Below the pieces are notes generated by a model, which was given only the letters and a program-made list of their open reading frames with translations, ran no database searches and was not told the DNA's origin. 64,000 nucleotides of DNA from Alteribacillus iranensis (lineage in GTDB: Bacteria; Bacillota; Bacilli; Bacillales; Marinococcaceae), in the NCBI RefSeq assembly GCF_900113025.1, contig NZ_FONT01000002.1, positions 335,460 through 399,459 on the forward strand, read 5' to 3'. The position numbers and the translations under genes were made by a program. This document shows, in pieces, positions 42,972 through 51,655 of the stretch (position 1 is its first letter; every line of letters begins with the position of its first letter).

Positions 42972-44178
42972 AAACTCCCTCTTCCTTCCATATTTCTTCC
43001 ATTTTCAAGCGTCCTTTTTCAATGTCCGGCATGAAACGCAGTGGAGAAATATCACGAGCTTTGTTGACGTTCTCCTTTGCTTCTTGCACGGACAGCGACC
43101 CTGATTTGCCAAAAGACGCTAACATTGAGATGCCCGCCAGTTGGCCTTGAGCGATGGTCACTTTTGCTCCTTCGATGCCGGTGATATTTCCTGCCACGTA
43201 TAACCCTTCCACGGGGGTAGACATGTCCGGGCCATGAAGCGGAACCGTCCCGCCAAGCTCAGGGACATCGACCATCGGACAGCCAGCCGTTTGCGCAAGA
43301 TCTACCATCGGATATAAGCCAGCTGATAAACAGACGGTATCGACTTCTACATGCTCTGGCTCACCGGTTATCTTGCCATCAATTGTGACAGATTGCAGTG
43401 TGATTCCTTCGACCTTTCCGTTCCCTTCTATCTCGGTCGCCACTTTACGGAGTTGGAGCGGTACGCCATTTACTTTAAGAAAATTAAAACGCAAGGCGTG
43501 GGCGACAAGACGTGGAAAGCGGGTTAAGGAAAATTTCCCGACTGTTCGCAACAGCGGATTCGGAGCAAGTCCCGCGACGTCACTCAGTCGTTCGAGCGTT
43601 CGTGCCGGTGAATGGCCGTGTCCGATCGCTGGCGTATCGGGAGGCAGGACCATGCCAACGACATCAATGCCCGTGTTTTTCATCTCCATCATGACGGATA
43701 AAGAAAGAGGATCCACCCCTACGATCATCACTTTTTTCCCTACGGCAATATGGTGTAAATTCGTAAACGTTTGCGCAGCGCCAATACTGATCGTTCCTGG
43801 CAAGGTCCACCCTGGAAGAGGCAAGGCCTTTTCGATGGAGCCGGTCGCTAATAACATGGCTTTTGCTTCTACAGACTTTACAGAAGCCCCTGTTAGTTCA
43901 ACCTTCCATTTTCCACTGACCGACCAAGCGGTAACATTCGTAAATAAATGAACTCCCAGGTCCTCTGCTTTGCGCGCCAATTCGTCTGCCACTTTTTTGC
44001 CGTCCCATACTTTGTCGTCCGGAGGAGCATTGGGATCTTCGTAATGCTGTCCTAGTAATCTACCGCCAGGACGGTAATATTCATCGATCACAGCTGCCGT
44101 TAATCCATGTTGCGCGACTTCTATGGCAGCAGATAAGCCGGATGGCCCTGCGCCAATAATGACTACATCAACTATCAT
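42943..44178 (-). CDS. FAD/NAD(P)-binding subunit of amino-acid dehydrogenase (HcnB/LhpF-like)
   Basis: 411 residues. FAD motif VVIIGAGPSGLSAAIE at the N-terminus, second nucleotide motif VGKKVMIVGVDPLS near residue 165, and C-terminal GLYVAGNITGIEGAKVTIAQ, as in alpha subunits of HcnABC, opine oxidase and D-hydroxyproline dehydrogenases. It passes electrons between the substrate-oxidising subunit and the Fe-S partners. Overlaps the small Fe-S gene before it by 11 bases. Confidence 0.88.
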   Translation of the reverse strand: MIVDVVIIGAGPSGLSAAIEVAQHGLTAAVIDEYYRPGGRLLGQHYEDPNAPPDDKVWDGKKVADELARKAEDLGVHLFTNVTAWSVSGKWKVELTGASVKSVEAKAMLLATGSIEKALPLPGWTLPGTISIGAAQTFTNLHHIAVGKKVMIVGVDPLSLSVMMEMKNTGIDVVGMVLPPDTPAIGHGHSPARTLERLSDVAGLAPNPLLRTVGKFSLTRFPRLVAHALRFNFLKVNGVPLQLRKVATEIEGNGKVEGITLQSVTIDGKITGEPEHVEVDTVCLSAGLYPMVDLAQTAGCPMVDVPELGGTVPLHGPDMSTPVEGLYVAGNITGIEGAKVTIAQGQLAGISMLASFGKSGSLSVQEAKENVNKARDISPLRFMPDIEKGRLKMEEIWKEEGVYERRNHLQV

Positions 44179-44500
44179 CGTTTAATGTCTCCCTTATCGT
44201 AAACGAACGAGGCGAAATGACTTTTGTTCCTTGATGGTTCGGCGTGAGGCATGTCCGTACGTTGGCCACGCCGTCTACTTCTGCGCGGCATTCGTAACAA
44301 TGGCCAATACCGCAAAACACGCCTCGTCCTTCTCCCGTCACCTCGCACGTTCGAATGGTTTGAATTCCGTTCGCAAGCAGGGAAACGGCAATGGGCTCGC
44401 CGTCATAGCCACTTAATTTCTTGTTATTAAAATAAAATTCGATGGGCTCTCGTTTCTTTTCAGAGGAATCCAATCGGTAGGCATTCATTATGTTCTTCAC
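44168..44500 (-). CDS. [2Fe-2S] ferredoxin-like subunit (HcnA-like)
   Basis: 110 residues. Cysteine pattern RTCEVTGEGRGVFCGIGHC, YEC, RTC matches the plant-type [2Fe-2S] domain of HcnA/sarcosine-oxidase-alpha N-termini. Forms the electron path with the proteins at 42708, 42943 and 44555. Confidence 0.87.
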   Translation of the reverse strand: MKNIMNAYRLDSSEKKREPIEFYFNNKKLSGYDGEPIAVSLLANGIQTIRTCEVTGEGRGVFCGIGHCYECRAEVDGVANVRTCLTPNHQGTKVISPRSFTIRETLNDDS

Positions 44501-44554
44501 TCCCTTTTGGCTGATCCCGTTTCATAGAAGCGGTCCCCTTTAGGAGAGGAATTC

Positions 44555-45730
44555 TTATTTCCCTTTAGGAGTAACGGGTTCTTGAAAACGATCCATAGAA
44601 AAGGGCCGTATGTCGATTCCCGGGTCTTCACCGCAAGCGACGTTTGCCATCACTTTCCCTGAAATAGGGGCAAGGGCAATGCCGTCTCCTTCATGTCCGG
44701 CAGCAACAAATATGCCTTCCATTCCCGGTACGGGACCAAGAACTGGCATGCCATCTGGCGTATACGGACGCAGCCCCGTGAATGTTCGAATGATCCGTAC
44801 ATTAGCAAGCATAGGGAATGCACGGACGGCCACTTCCGCTATTTTTCGTGTCACTTCCGGGTCGGTATCCGTTTCATAGCCCGCGAATTGTCGGGAGCCC
44901 CCTATTAATAACTGGCCGCTGTGCGTCTGACCGATCGCTAACCCGATCCCGTATGGGTCCTCCGCTTGTTTGCCTTGATTTCTTCTTAGTTTATTTGCGA
45001 TGTACGCGGCACTTAACACATTGCCGTGCATGACTTTATCCAGTTGTTCAGTTACTAAAATCTGACCGCGCCGCGGTGTAATGGGCAGCTCGATATCTAG
45101 TTGTTCTAACAGTAAAGGCGTCCATACCCCCATTGCCAGCACAACCGCATCCGCATATACCTTTTCATTGTTCAGTTGGACGCCTACAATTCGGTCTTTT
45201 TCACGAAGAAACCCCGTCACCGGTGAGCGCAGTTTCAGCTCTGCCCCCAGTCTCCGAGCCGCGTTCGCATACGCGAAAGAAACATGTAATGGATTGCACT
45301 CGGCGTCTTGATCCCACCAAGTCGAGGCAATAATGTTTTTTGATAGCGCGGGTTGTCGTTCTCGTGCTTCTTCCCCGCTGATCAGTCTTACGCCGATCCC
45401 CGCTTTTTGTTGTCGTTCTACCATTTCTTCCATTGCTTTTAATTCTTCTTCTGTCTCGATGACGATCATTCCACCGGCCTTGTTGTACTCCAGATCTGCT
45501 TCCAATTCTTCTTCCAACGTTTCATAGACGCTGGCACTTTGAATAGCGAGATCTAATGTCGGCCCCGGCTTTTTCGATTGAAGCATAATGGCACGGTCAC
45601 AAGCACCTGACGTCCCCGATGCAATATCTTTTGCGTCCACCAAGGTGACCTCCGCTCCGAACTTCGCCAGATAATAGGCCGTAGAACTTCCAATCAAACC
45701 GCCGCCAACGACGATTACCTTATAACTCAC
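44555..45730 (-). CDS. FAD-dependent amino-acid dehydrogenase, catalytic subunit (HcnC / D-amino-acid oxidase fold)
   Basis: 391 residues of the DAO fold. FAD motif VIVVGGGLIGSSTAYYLAKF, then LVDAKDIASGTSG, and C-terminal FTGLRPYTPDGMPVLGPVPG and GHEGDGIALAP. In the HcnABC/LhpBEF pattern it oxidises a glycine, proline or D-amino-acid-type substrate to the imine, giving electrons to the Fe-S/FAD partners. GTG start at 45730 behind GGAGGAGG. First gene of a five-gene operon ending in dpaA. Confidence 0.88.
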   Translation of the reverse strand: MSYKVIVVGGGLIGSSTAYYLAKFGAEVTLVDAKDIASGTSGACDRAIMLQSKKPGPTLDLAIQSASVYETLEEELEADLEYNKAGGMIVIETEEELKAMEEMVERQQKAGIGVRLISGEEARERQPALSKNIIASTWWDQDAECNPLHVSFAYANAARRLGAELKLRSPVTGFLREKDRIVGVQLNNEKVYADAVVLAMGVWTPLLLEQLDIELPITPRRGQILVTEQLDKVMHGNVLSAAYIANKLRRNQGKQAEDPYGIGLAIGQTHSGQLLIGGSRQFAGYETDTDPEVTRKIAEVAVRAFPMLANVRIIRTFTGLRPYTPDGMPVLGPVPGMEGIFVAAGHEGDGIALAPISGKVMANVACGEDPGIDIRPFSMDRFQEPVTPKGK

Positions 45731-45794
45731 GTGATGCCTCCTCCACCCATGACTTCTTTTCTTACCTATTTATGCAAAAGCCCATCCGAACAAC

Positions 45795-45824
45795 GTTATA
45801 TTGCTATTCGATCTATTATGACAA
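45795..45824 (-). promoter_or_regulatory. Candidate sigma-A promoter of the dehydrogenase operon
   Basis: Minus-strand TTGTCA (45824-45819), 18-base spacer, TATAAC (45800-45795), about 65 bases before the GTG. The rest of the 45731-46264 gap shows no gene or strong structure. Confidence 0.45.
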
Positions 45825-46264
45825 ACATGATCATTATGAAAGAGATGAATCTACATATTTAACACTTTTCATTTTACCATAGCGGGCTTAGCTGAAGAAC
45901 CTCTGTGTTCATGTCCTGATAGAAAAGGGCTCGCAGCAGGCTGGAATCGTTTTTCATTCCTCAATCGAAATCAATTTTAAACAGAATTTGCCATATTATG
46001 TATAAATTTCTTTTCGTGGTTAATGATGATATTCAGAAGTTCACGCCTTAACGGGCAGTAAATAGCTCCATTCAGGTTTTTCTTAAGATTATTTACGTAA
46101 AGAAAAGCGGGACGTACCTCTCAAAAAGGTGGAGTCTGCAGGTCATATATTAGGTACTGATCATTGGTAGAAAGGCCGGCTTATCCGCTGATGTATATAG
46201 TGGCCCTACCCAAAAAATTTGTTCGTCCAACCCAACAGATGGAATGTTATAGGAGGGTTCAAAA

Positions 46265-47017
46265 ATGGCTGATGAAAAGCATGAAAGTAAAACCATCACT
46301 CGTAGAGATTTCATTAAAAAAACCGGTTATGTAACTGGCGGGGTGGTTGGTGGTGGTGTTCTAGGTGGATTACTCGGTAGTGAAGTTTGGAATACTACCA
46401 CTGACCCTGAGGTTGCACCTGAAGAGTTACAGCAGCATGATCAGGCTTTACAATATTTTAAGAGTAGAGCTGATTTCCAGGTCTTATCGAGCGCAACAGA
46501 GCGGATTTTTCCAGCGGATGAACTTGGTCCAGGGGCAATTGAATTAGGTGTTCCTTACTATATTGATCACCAACTGGCAGGCAGATGGGGAATCAATGAC
46601 AGAGAGTATAGGCAAGGTCCTTTCTATAAGGGTGAGCCAAATCAAGGATATCAGACGCATTTAAAGCATCACGAGATTTTTGATTTAGGAATTGAAGCGC
46701 TCGAAAAGTATAGTCAATCGACATTTAATGAAAGGTTTGCGGAATTAGAAGGCAAACAGCAGGACGAGGTGCTAATGGCGTTTGATAATGATGAGGTGGA
46801 CATGTCTGTTATTTCTTCAAGCCTCTTCTTTGAACTTTTACGCACCATGACTTTTGAAGGGGTTTATGCAGACCCTCTTTATGGCGGTAATAAGGATATG
46901 CAAGGCTGGAAGATGAAGGAGTATCCTGGTGTACAAATGAGTTATACAGAAGAAATAGAATCTGAAGATTTCGTTGAAATGGATCCGGTGAGCTTACATA
47001 AACGCTTTAACACGTAA
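46265..47017 (+). CDS. Gluconate 2-dehydrogenase subunit 3 family protein, Tat-exported
   Basis: 250 residues. Twin-arginine signal TRRDFIKKTGYVTGG at about 13-27 followed by a glycine-rich hydrophobic stretch. The mature part (FQVLSSATERIFPADELGPG, GVPYYIDHQLAG, FFELLRTMTFEGVYADPLYGG) is the small gamma subunit that pairs with GMC-type flavoproteins and lets the large subunit cross the membrane folded. ATG follows AGGAGG. Acts outside the membrane. Confidence 0.9.
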   Translation: MADEKHESKTITRRDFIKKTGYVTGGVVGGGVLGGLLGSEVWNTTTDPEVAPEELQQHDQALQYFKSRADFQVLSSATERIFPADELGPGAIELGVPYYIDHQLAGRWGINDREYRQGPFYKGEPNQGYQTHLKHHEIFDLGIEALEKYSQSTFNERFAELEGKQQDEVLMAFDNDEVDMSVISSSLFFELLRTMTFEGVYADPLYGGNKDMQGWKMKEYPGVQMSYTEEIESEDFVEMDPVSLHKRFNT

Positions 47018-47104
47018 GGGAAAGTAAGCGGCAAAGTAAGAATGAGTCCTTTCATGGAGTTGTATATAACAGATGAATCGCAGGACAAGGAGTGTATATC
47101 CATT

Positions 47105-48817
47105 ATGGTTACGAAACTGCCTAAAACAGACGTTGTAACGGTAGGTGTAGGTTGGACAGGTGGTATTATTGCTGCTGAGTGCAGTAAAGCAGGGTTAGAA
47201 GTTGTCGGGTTAGAACGTGGGAGAAATCGGGAAACACAAGATTTTGCGATGAAACATGATGAACTCCGTTATGCCTTGCGATATGAAAATGGGCAAGATC
47301 TATCGAGACAAACACTAACATTTAGAAATAATAGTGGCCAGCGAGCATTACCTATGCGTAAATTTGGATCTTTCCTATTAGGTGAAGGTGTTGGAGGAGC
47401 AGGCACACATTGGAATGGGCTGACAGATCGCTATTCTCCCTATGATTTTGAAATAAGATCAAAAACAATTGAAAAGTATGGAGAAAGTAAAATTGCGGAT
47501 GGATTAAACCTCCAAGACTGGGGGATCACCTATGAAGAAATTGAGCCGTACTATGTGAAATTTGAAAAGATGGCTGGTATTTCTGCTGATGAGACTCCGC
47601 TTCGTGGAGAGCGGTCGGAACCCTTTCCGAACCCGGCTATGAAGAGTACACCGGCAATGGATCTATTTATAGAAACAACGAAAAACATGGGACTGGATCC
47701 TTTTGTCATGCCGGCAGCTAATAACTCACAAAACTATCAAAATCCAGATGGCCAGCGTATAGGTGCTTGTCAATATAACGGATTTTGTGAACGGTTTGGC
47801 TGTGAATACGGAGCGAAAGCCAGTCCGAACATTACGGTAATCCCGACAGCGGAAGCTACTGGAAACTTCGAACTTCGCCCCAATTCTGAAGTCATTGAAG
47901 TACTGCATGATGGCGAGAAAGCAACAGGGGTTCTTTACATTGATACACGTACAGGAGAGCGATTTGAACAACCAGCGGAAGTCGTGGCATTGACAAGCTA
48001 CACATTTAATAATAACCGCTTGTTGCTCGCCTCAGAACTTGGTACTCCCTATAATCCGGAAACACAAAGAGGTACGATTGGAAAGAATTACTGTTACCAA
48101 GTAATCGTAGGGACGGACGGGTTTTTCGACGATCAAAAATTCAATGTGGCCATGGGCTCAGGTGGGCTCGCTGCGACATTAGATAATTTTAATGCAGATA
48201 ACTTTGACCACACAGATCATGACTTCCTGCACGGTGGCTCCATCCTCATGGGACAATACGCAAAAAGACCAATCGCTAACAATCAAGTTCCTCCTGGCAC
48301 ACCAAGATGGGGAAGTGATTTCAAAAAACAATCGATCAAATATTTTAACCGCTCGATCAATATATATACGTATGGTGCATGTTTACCTCATGCGAATAAT
48401 TATCTGGATTTAGACCCGACATATAAAGATATACACGGCTATCCCCTTCTTCGCATGACGTTCGATTATTCGGATACCGATCGAAAGCGAGGTCACTTCC
48501 TGAATGAACAAACAAAGAAAATCATGCAGGAAATGGGAGCAACGCATGTTTCAGACAATGAATCCATGGAACATTATGACATTACAGAGTATAAAGCGAC
48601 ACATAATACAGGCGGTGTCATCATGGGGGAGGACCCTGAAACGTCAGCTGTCAACTCTTATTTGCAAATGTGGGAAGCTGATAATGTGTTTGTCGTTGGC
48701 GGCTCCGCATATCCTCATCAAAGTGGTTACAATGCGACTGCCACTTTAGGAGCGCTTGCTTATAGAGCATCAGAAGGGATTATCGACTATAGTAAAGATG
48801 GCGGATCGCTTGTTTAA
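47105..48817 (+). CDS. GMC-family FAD dehydrogenase large subunit (gluconate/sugar dehydrogenase type)
   Basis: 570 residues. FAD motif VVTVGVGWTGGIIAAE, then VVGLERG, the GGAGTHWNGLTDR flavin-contact region, and the active-site His-Asn region PHQSGYNATATLG near the C-terminus. It oxidises an alcohol group of a sugar or sugar acid, probably exported through the Tat signal of its partner. No cytochrome c subunit gene follows, so electrons must go elsewhere. Start ATG 47105 has AAGGAGTG upstream; the ATG at 47042 gives an atypical extension. Confidence 0.88.
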   Translation: MVTKLPKTDVVTVGVGWTGGIIAAECSKAGLEVVGLERGRNRETQDFAMKHDELRYALRYENGQDLSRQTLTFRNNSGQRALPMRKFGSFLLGEGVGGAGTHWNGLTDRYSPYDFEIRSKTIEKYGESKIADGLNLQDWGITYEEIEPYYVKFEKMAGISADETPLRGERSEPFPNPAMKSTPAMDLFIETTKNMGLDPFVMPAANNSQNYQNPDGQRIGACQYNGFCERFGCEYGAKASPNITVIPTAEATGNFELRPNSEVIEVLHDGEKATGVLYIDTRTGERFEQPAEVVALTSYTFNNNRLLLASELGTPYNPETQRGTIGKNYCYQVIVGTDGFFDDQKFNVAMGSGGLAATLDNFNADNFDHTDHDFLHGGSILMGQYAKRPIANNQVPPGTPRWGSDFKKQSIKYFNRSINIYTYGACLPHANNYLDLDPTYKDIHGYPLLRMTFDYSDTDRKRGHFLNEQTKKIMQEMGATHVSDNESMEHYDITEYKATHNTGGVIMGEDPETSAVNSYLQMWEADNVFVVGGSAYPHQSGYNATATLGALAYRASEGIIDYSKDGGSLV

Positions 48818-48911
48818 GATTAGTAATGGATGAAAAAACTGAGAATAATCAGGTAACGCGAGAATGATTTACCAGGGTTACTTCCCGGCGTTTATATGAA
48901 TGTATCATAGA

Positions 48912-48955
48912 AGCACACCGACCTTTCAAAAAAAAGAGTTGGTGTGCTCTTTGTT
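48912..48955 (+). terminator. Terminator after the GMC dehydrogenase
   Basis: AGCACACCGAC pairs with GTTGGTGTGCT and is followed by CTTTGTT. Confidence 0.75.
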
Positions 48956-49094
48956 CGTAAGACATAGGTGACAGAGCTGATCTGCTTAAGCGATGAAGGT
49001 GGTCTCTGGAGACAACATATAAATGTAAGTGGATTAGAAAAAAGCATTTACGTCGCTGACTGATATATCATCACAAGGAAAAAATTTGGCTGTA

Positions 49095-49358
49095 CTATTC
49101 ATCACTTTCTGTTTCTTCGTCACTCTCTAATTGATTTTTAGGGATGTCCCTTTCTACCTCTTTATTTTCATCTAGTTCCTCACCAAACTCATCATTCATT
49201 TCATTTTCAGTAGGACCATTATCCATATTTTCCTCGTATTGATTTAATGGTTCTTCCTCTTCAAATGAATCTTCTTCTTCTTCGACTTCCCCACAAGACG
49301 TTACAAGTAATAATGCTAATAGAGGGGAACCTATTTTAAATAATATTTTGTTAGCCAT
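49095..49358 (-). CDS. Small, very acidic lipoprotein of unknown function
   Basis: 87 residues. Lipoprotein signal ends in LVTSC (Cys about 22). The mature ~65 residues are mostly Glu, Asp and Asn with no hydrophobic core and are probably disordered. It may bind cations or be a surface spacer; no family recognised. Single gene. In 49359-49605 the only feature is a remnant of the modular repeat end (GGCTGGGCGTCTGAAGCTTG, about 49560-49580). Confidence 0.6.
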   Translation of the reverse strand: MANKILFKIGSPLLALLLVTSCGEVEEEEDSFEEEEPLNQYEENMDNGPTENEMNDEFGEELDENKEVERDIPKNQLESDEETESDE

Positions 49359-49605
49359 CTACATTCCTCCTACTATGGTTCATTTCTCCAACATAGCTTA
49401 ACCAATTCGTAGGAAGCCATACCGAAAACAATGGATTTCTTACATTTTTCCTCTCCAGAAACTAACTCACTGGATCTTATATATAATTTTAAAAACCTTG
49501 ATAATAACCGAAATGGATTCATAAAGTTACCCAATCTTCTTTCATGGCCTTTTCTAGAGTGGCTGGGCGTCTGAAGCTTGACCGTTCTCTAAGAACGCTA
49601 TGTCC

Positions 49606-50946
49606 TTACCAAAAAAGATATAAACAGTAAATGAGAGTCGTGTGTACGAGCATCAAGACGATGGCGTACAGCAAGTTCCACCGCAAAATAATGCGAAACA
49701 CATTCTCTTTGAGTAAACTGGAAACCCCTATCACAACAGGGGAAACCGGGGAAACGGTCGTTGCGACAGACCAGGCGCTAAGAAGCATCATCGCCATCAT
49801 GATAACAGGAATCCCCAATTCGTCATACGACACCGTCGCTACAATCGCGCTGATCGTCACAATCTGGTGAACGCCGATAAAAGAAAGAACTGAAATAATC
49901 ACCGTTGTCATCATAATTAATAGAAACACAGACGTGTCAGCCAGCATGACCCAGACGCTATGTATGTGATCAGAAATTGGTGTGTTGGATAACACGACGC
50001 CAAAAAATCCAGCCGTGAGTAATAACCCCACTTCATTGGCTCGGTTCGGAAAAACTTCTTTCAAGTAATCGTTCACTTTGTGTACAAATGGTTTCGCATG
50101 TTTTAAATACAGCGCCCATAGGAAAGCAAAAAATAACACAATTAATGAGATGATCACACTAGCATTTAACGGGATCCTTGGTTCAAAAATGAAAATAAAA
50201 CCAGTCACCAGCAGCAATACAGCAAAAAGCTCATACAACTTATATTTACTCCTCGAAAGAGAACGCTCCGGTGTGTCGAAAGAAATATTTCTCATTTCAA
50301 CGAATCGAAACAGAACGTATGCCGTCAGTACTTGAAACACACTTAACAGCAGGCCATACGGCAAGTACTGATAAATCGGGACCTGAAGAGAATATACGAC
50401 GAGAAACACGGATGCAAAATAAGGAGACCACGTATGAACGGAGGTGAAGCCTCTCACGTACACTCGTCCTAATAAGGTATGTGGCAATTTTAATTTTTCC
50501 ACCATCGCATGGATGATGTAAAGCGAGCCTATGTTGGTGATCGGTCCGATGAGCGAAAACAGCCCGGATAGAAACAAATACATCCTTTGGGGCTTTTGGT
50601 GAAAACGCGCGGTAATTCCAGCTAAGTGTTTGTGATACTGTCCGATGTTGATCGGTATTCCTAAAATCGGTACGACCACAACAAGACAGACAAGCGGCAA
50701 GTTTCTCGTTATGCCTTCTACCCACATGTCCATCGGCTGCTGCTGATAAAGAAGAACGGCGCCTCCCACAAGGATCATAAGACTCCCAAATACTTTAGGA
50801 ATTCCTCGACTATAAAACAAACTAATCAAAGCGGTTAAGGCGGTTAGGACGGTATACAGCCCCGTCACCCATGAATTCGTGAAAAATTGTCCAATGATAA
50901 AAGTGATAATGAGAACGACAATGATGCTATTCGCTATACGTTTCAA
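49606..50946 (-). CDS. Multi-span membrane protein, probable transporter (unassigned)
   Basis: 446 residues, about 11-12 hydrophobic segments. Two halves contain matching polar breaks inside helices (SLIGPITNIGSLYIIHAM and SVATTVSPVSPVVIGVSSLL), the inverted-hairpin pattern of the ion-transporter superfamily; the substrate cannot be read. Start is TTG at 50946 after TAGGAG. Repeat elements separate it from the next permease gene. Confidence 0.6.
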   Translation of the reverse strand: MKRIANSIIVVLIITFIIGQFFTNSWVTGLYTVLTALTALISLFYSRGIPKVFGSLMILVGGAVLLYQQQPMDMWVEGITRNLPLVCLVVVVPILGIPINIGQYHKHLAGITARFHQKPQRMYLFLSGLFSLIGPITNIGSLYIIHAMVEKLKLPHTLLGRVYVRGFTSVHTWSPYFASVFLVVYSLQVPIYQYLPYGLLLSVFQVLTAYVLFRFVEMRNISFDTPERSLSRSKYKLYELFAVLLLVTGFIFIFEPRIPLNASVIISLIVLFFAFLWALYLKHAKPFVHKVNDYLKEVFPNRANEVGLLLTAGFFGVVLSNTPISDHIHSVWVMLADTSVFLLIMMTTVIISVLSFIGVHQIVTISAIVATVSYDELGIPVIMMAMMLLSAWSVATTVSPVSPVVIGVSSLLKENVFRIILRWNLLYAIVLMLVHTTLIYCLYLFW

Positions 50947-50983
50947 ATTAGATAACTCCTACTGTAATTCTATTTATAAAGAA

Positions 50984-51556
50984 AAGCACAAGCGCCCTGC
51001 TCAGACGCGACAGGTTCTGCAGGGGCAGCAAAGAAAGGTGCCTTTCCTTTCATTGACTGCACCGAAGAAACCCCGAGCGGCTGGGTGCTGAAGCTAGACA
51101 GATAGAAAAGCGTAAGGCGCCCGAACTTGCACAGGACGTGCTGGCTTCTGCGTTGGCTTACGCAGGACGCGTTGACTTTTGCGTCACAAACAGGACGTTT
51201 GTGATTTTAGCAAAAGATCCGTATCAGACGTTCGCGAATTTAGCAGAAGAACACTAATACGACAAGCGCTGGAGAAAGAAGTTCGACTAAAGAAAAAGGA
51301 ACTTCTACTAAAACCGCCCACATCGTGTGGGCAACGTAGAAGCCACCGCCTCCTGCGGAAGTTCCTGAGACAACGTCGAACTGGCTTGCACAGGATGTGC
51401 TGACTTTTGCGTTAGCTAGTACACGATGTACTGACTTCTGCGTTGCAAACAGGACGTTTGCGTTCTTAGCAGAAGATCCACTGTTGACGTGTATGCTTTT
51501 AGCAAAAGATCAATCACCTAGGGCCTCCCGAACGGCTGGGCGCTGAAGCTAAACAA
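50984..51556. repeat. Two adjacent modular AGGA-hairpin repeats
   Basis: Short copy at 50984-51104 and long copy at about 51105-51556, each ending with GGCTGGG(C/T)GCTGAAGCTA. The long copy has GCAC-aggac-GTGC (51129-51141), ACGC-aggac-GCGT (51160-51172), CACAAAC-aggac-GTTTGTG (51185-51203), GCAC-aggat-GTGC (51388-51400), GTAC-acgat-GTAC (51419-51431) and GCAAAC-aggac-GTTTGC (51445-51461). Longer TTCTGC...GCAGAA arms enclose some of them. A terminator-like stem at 51591-51625 (ACACCACCTAG/CTAAGTGGTGT) follows, ending the gene at 51656. Confidence 0.85.
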
Positions 51557-51655
51557 CGCTCCATGAATGAGATAATTTCCGACATACGGAACACCACCTA
51601 GTGAAATCTTTTTCCTAAGTGGTGTCCCAAACATATATGAAGTTTTTCCTCTATC

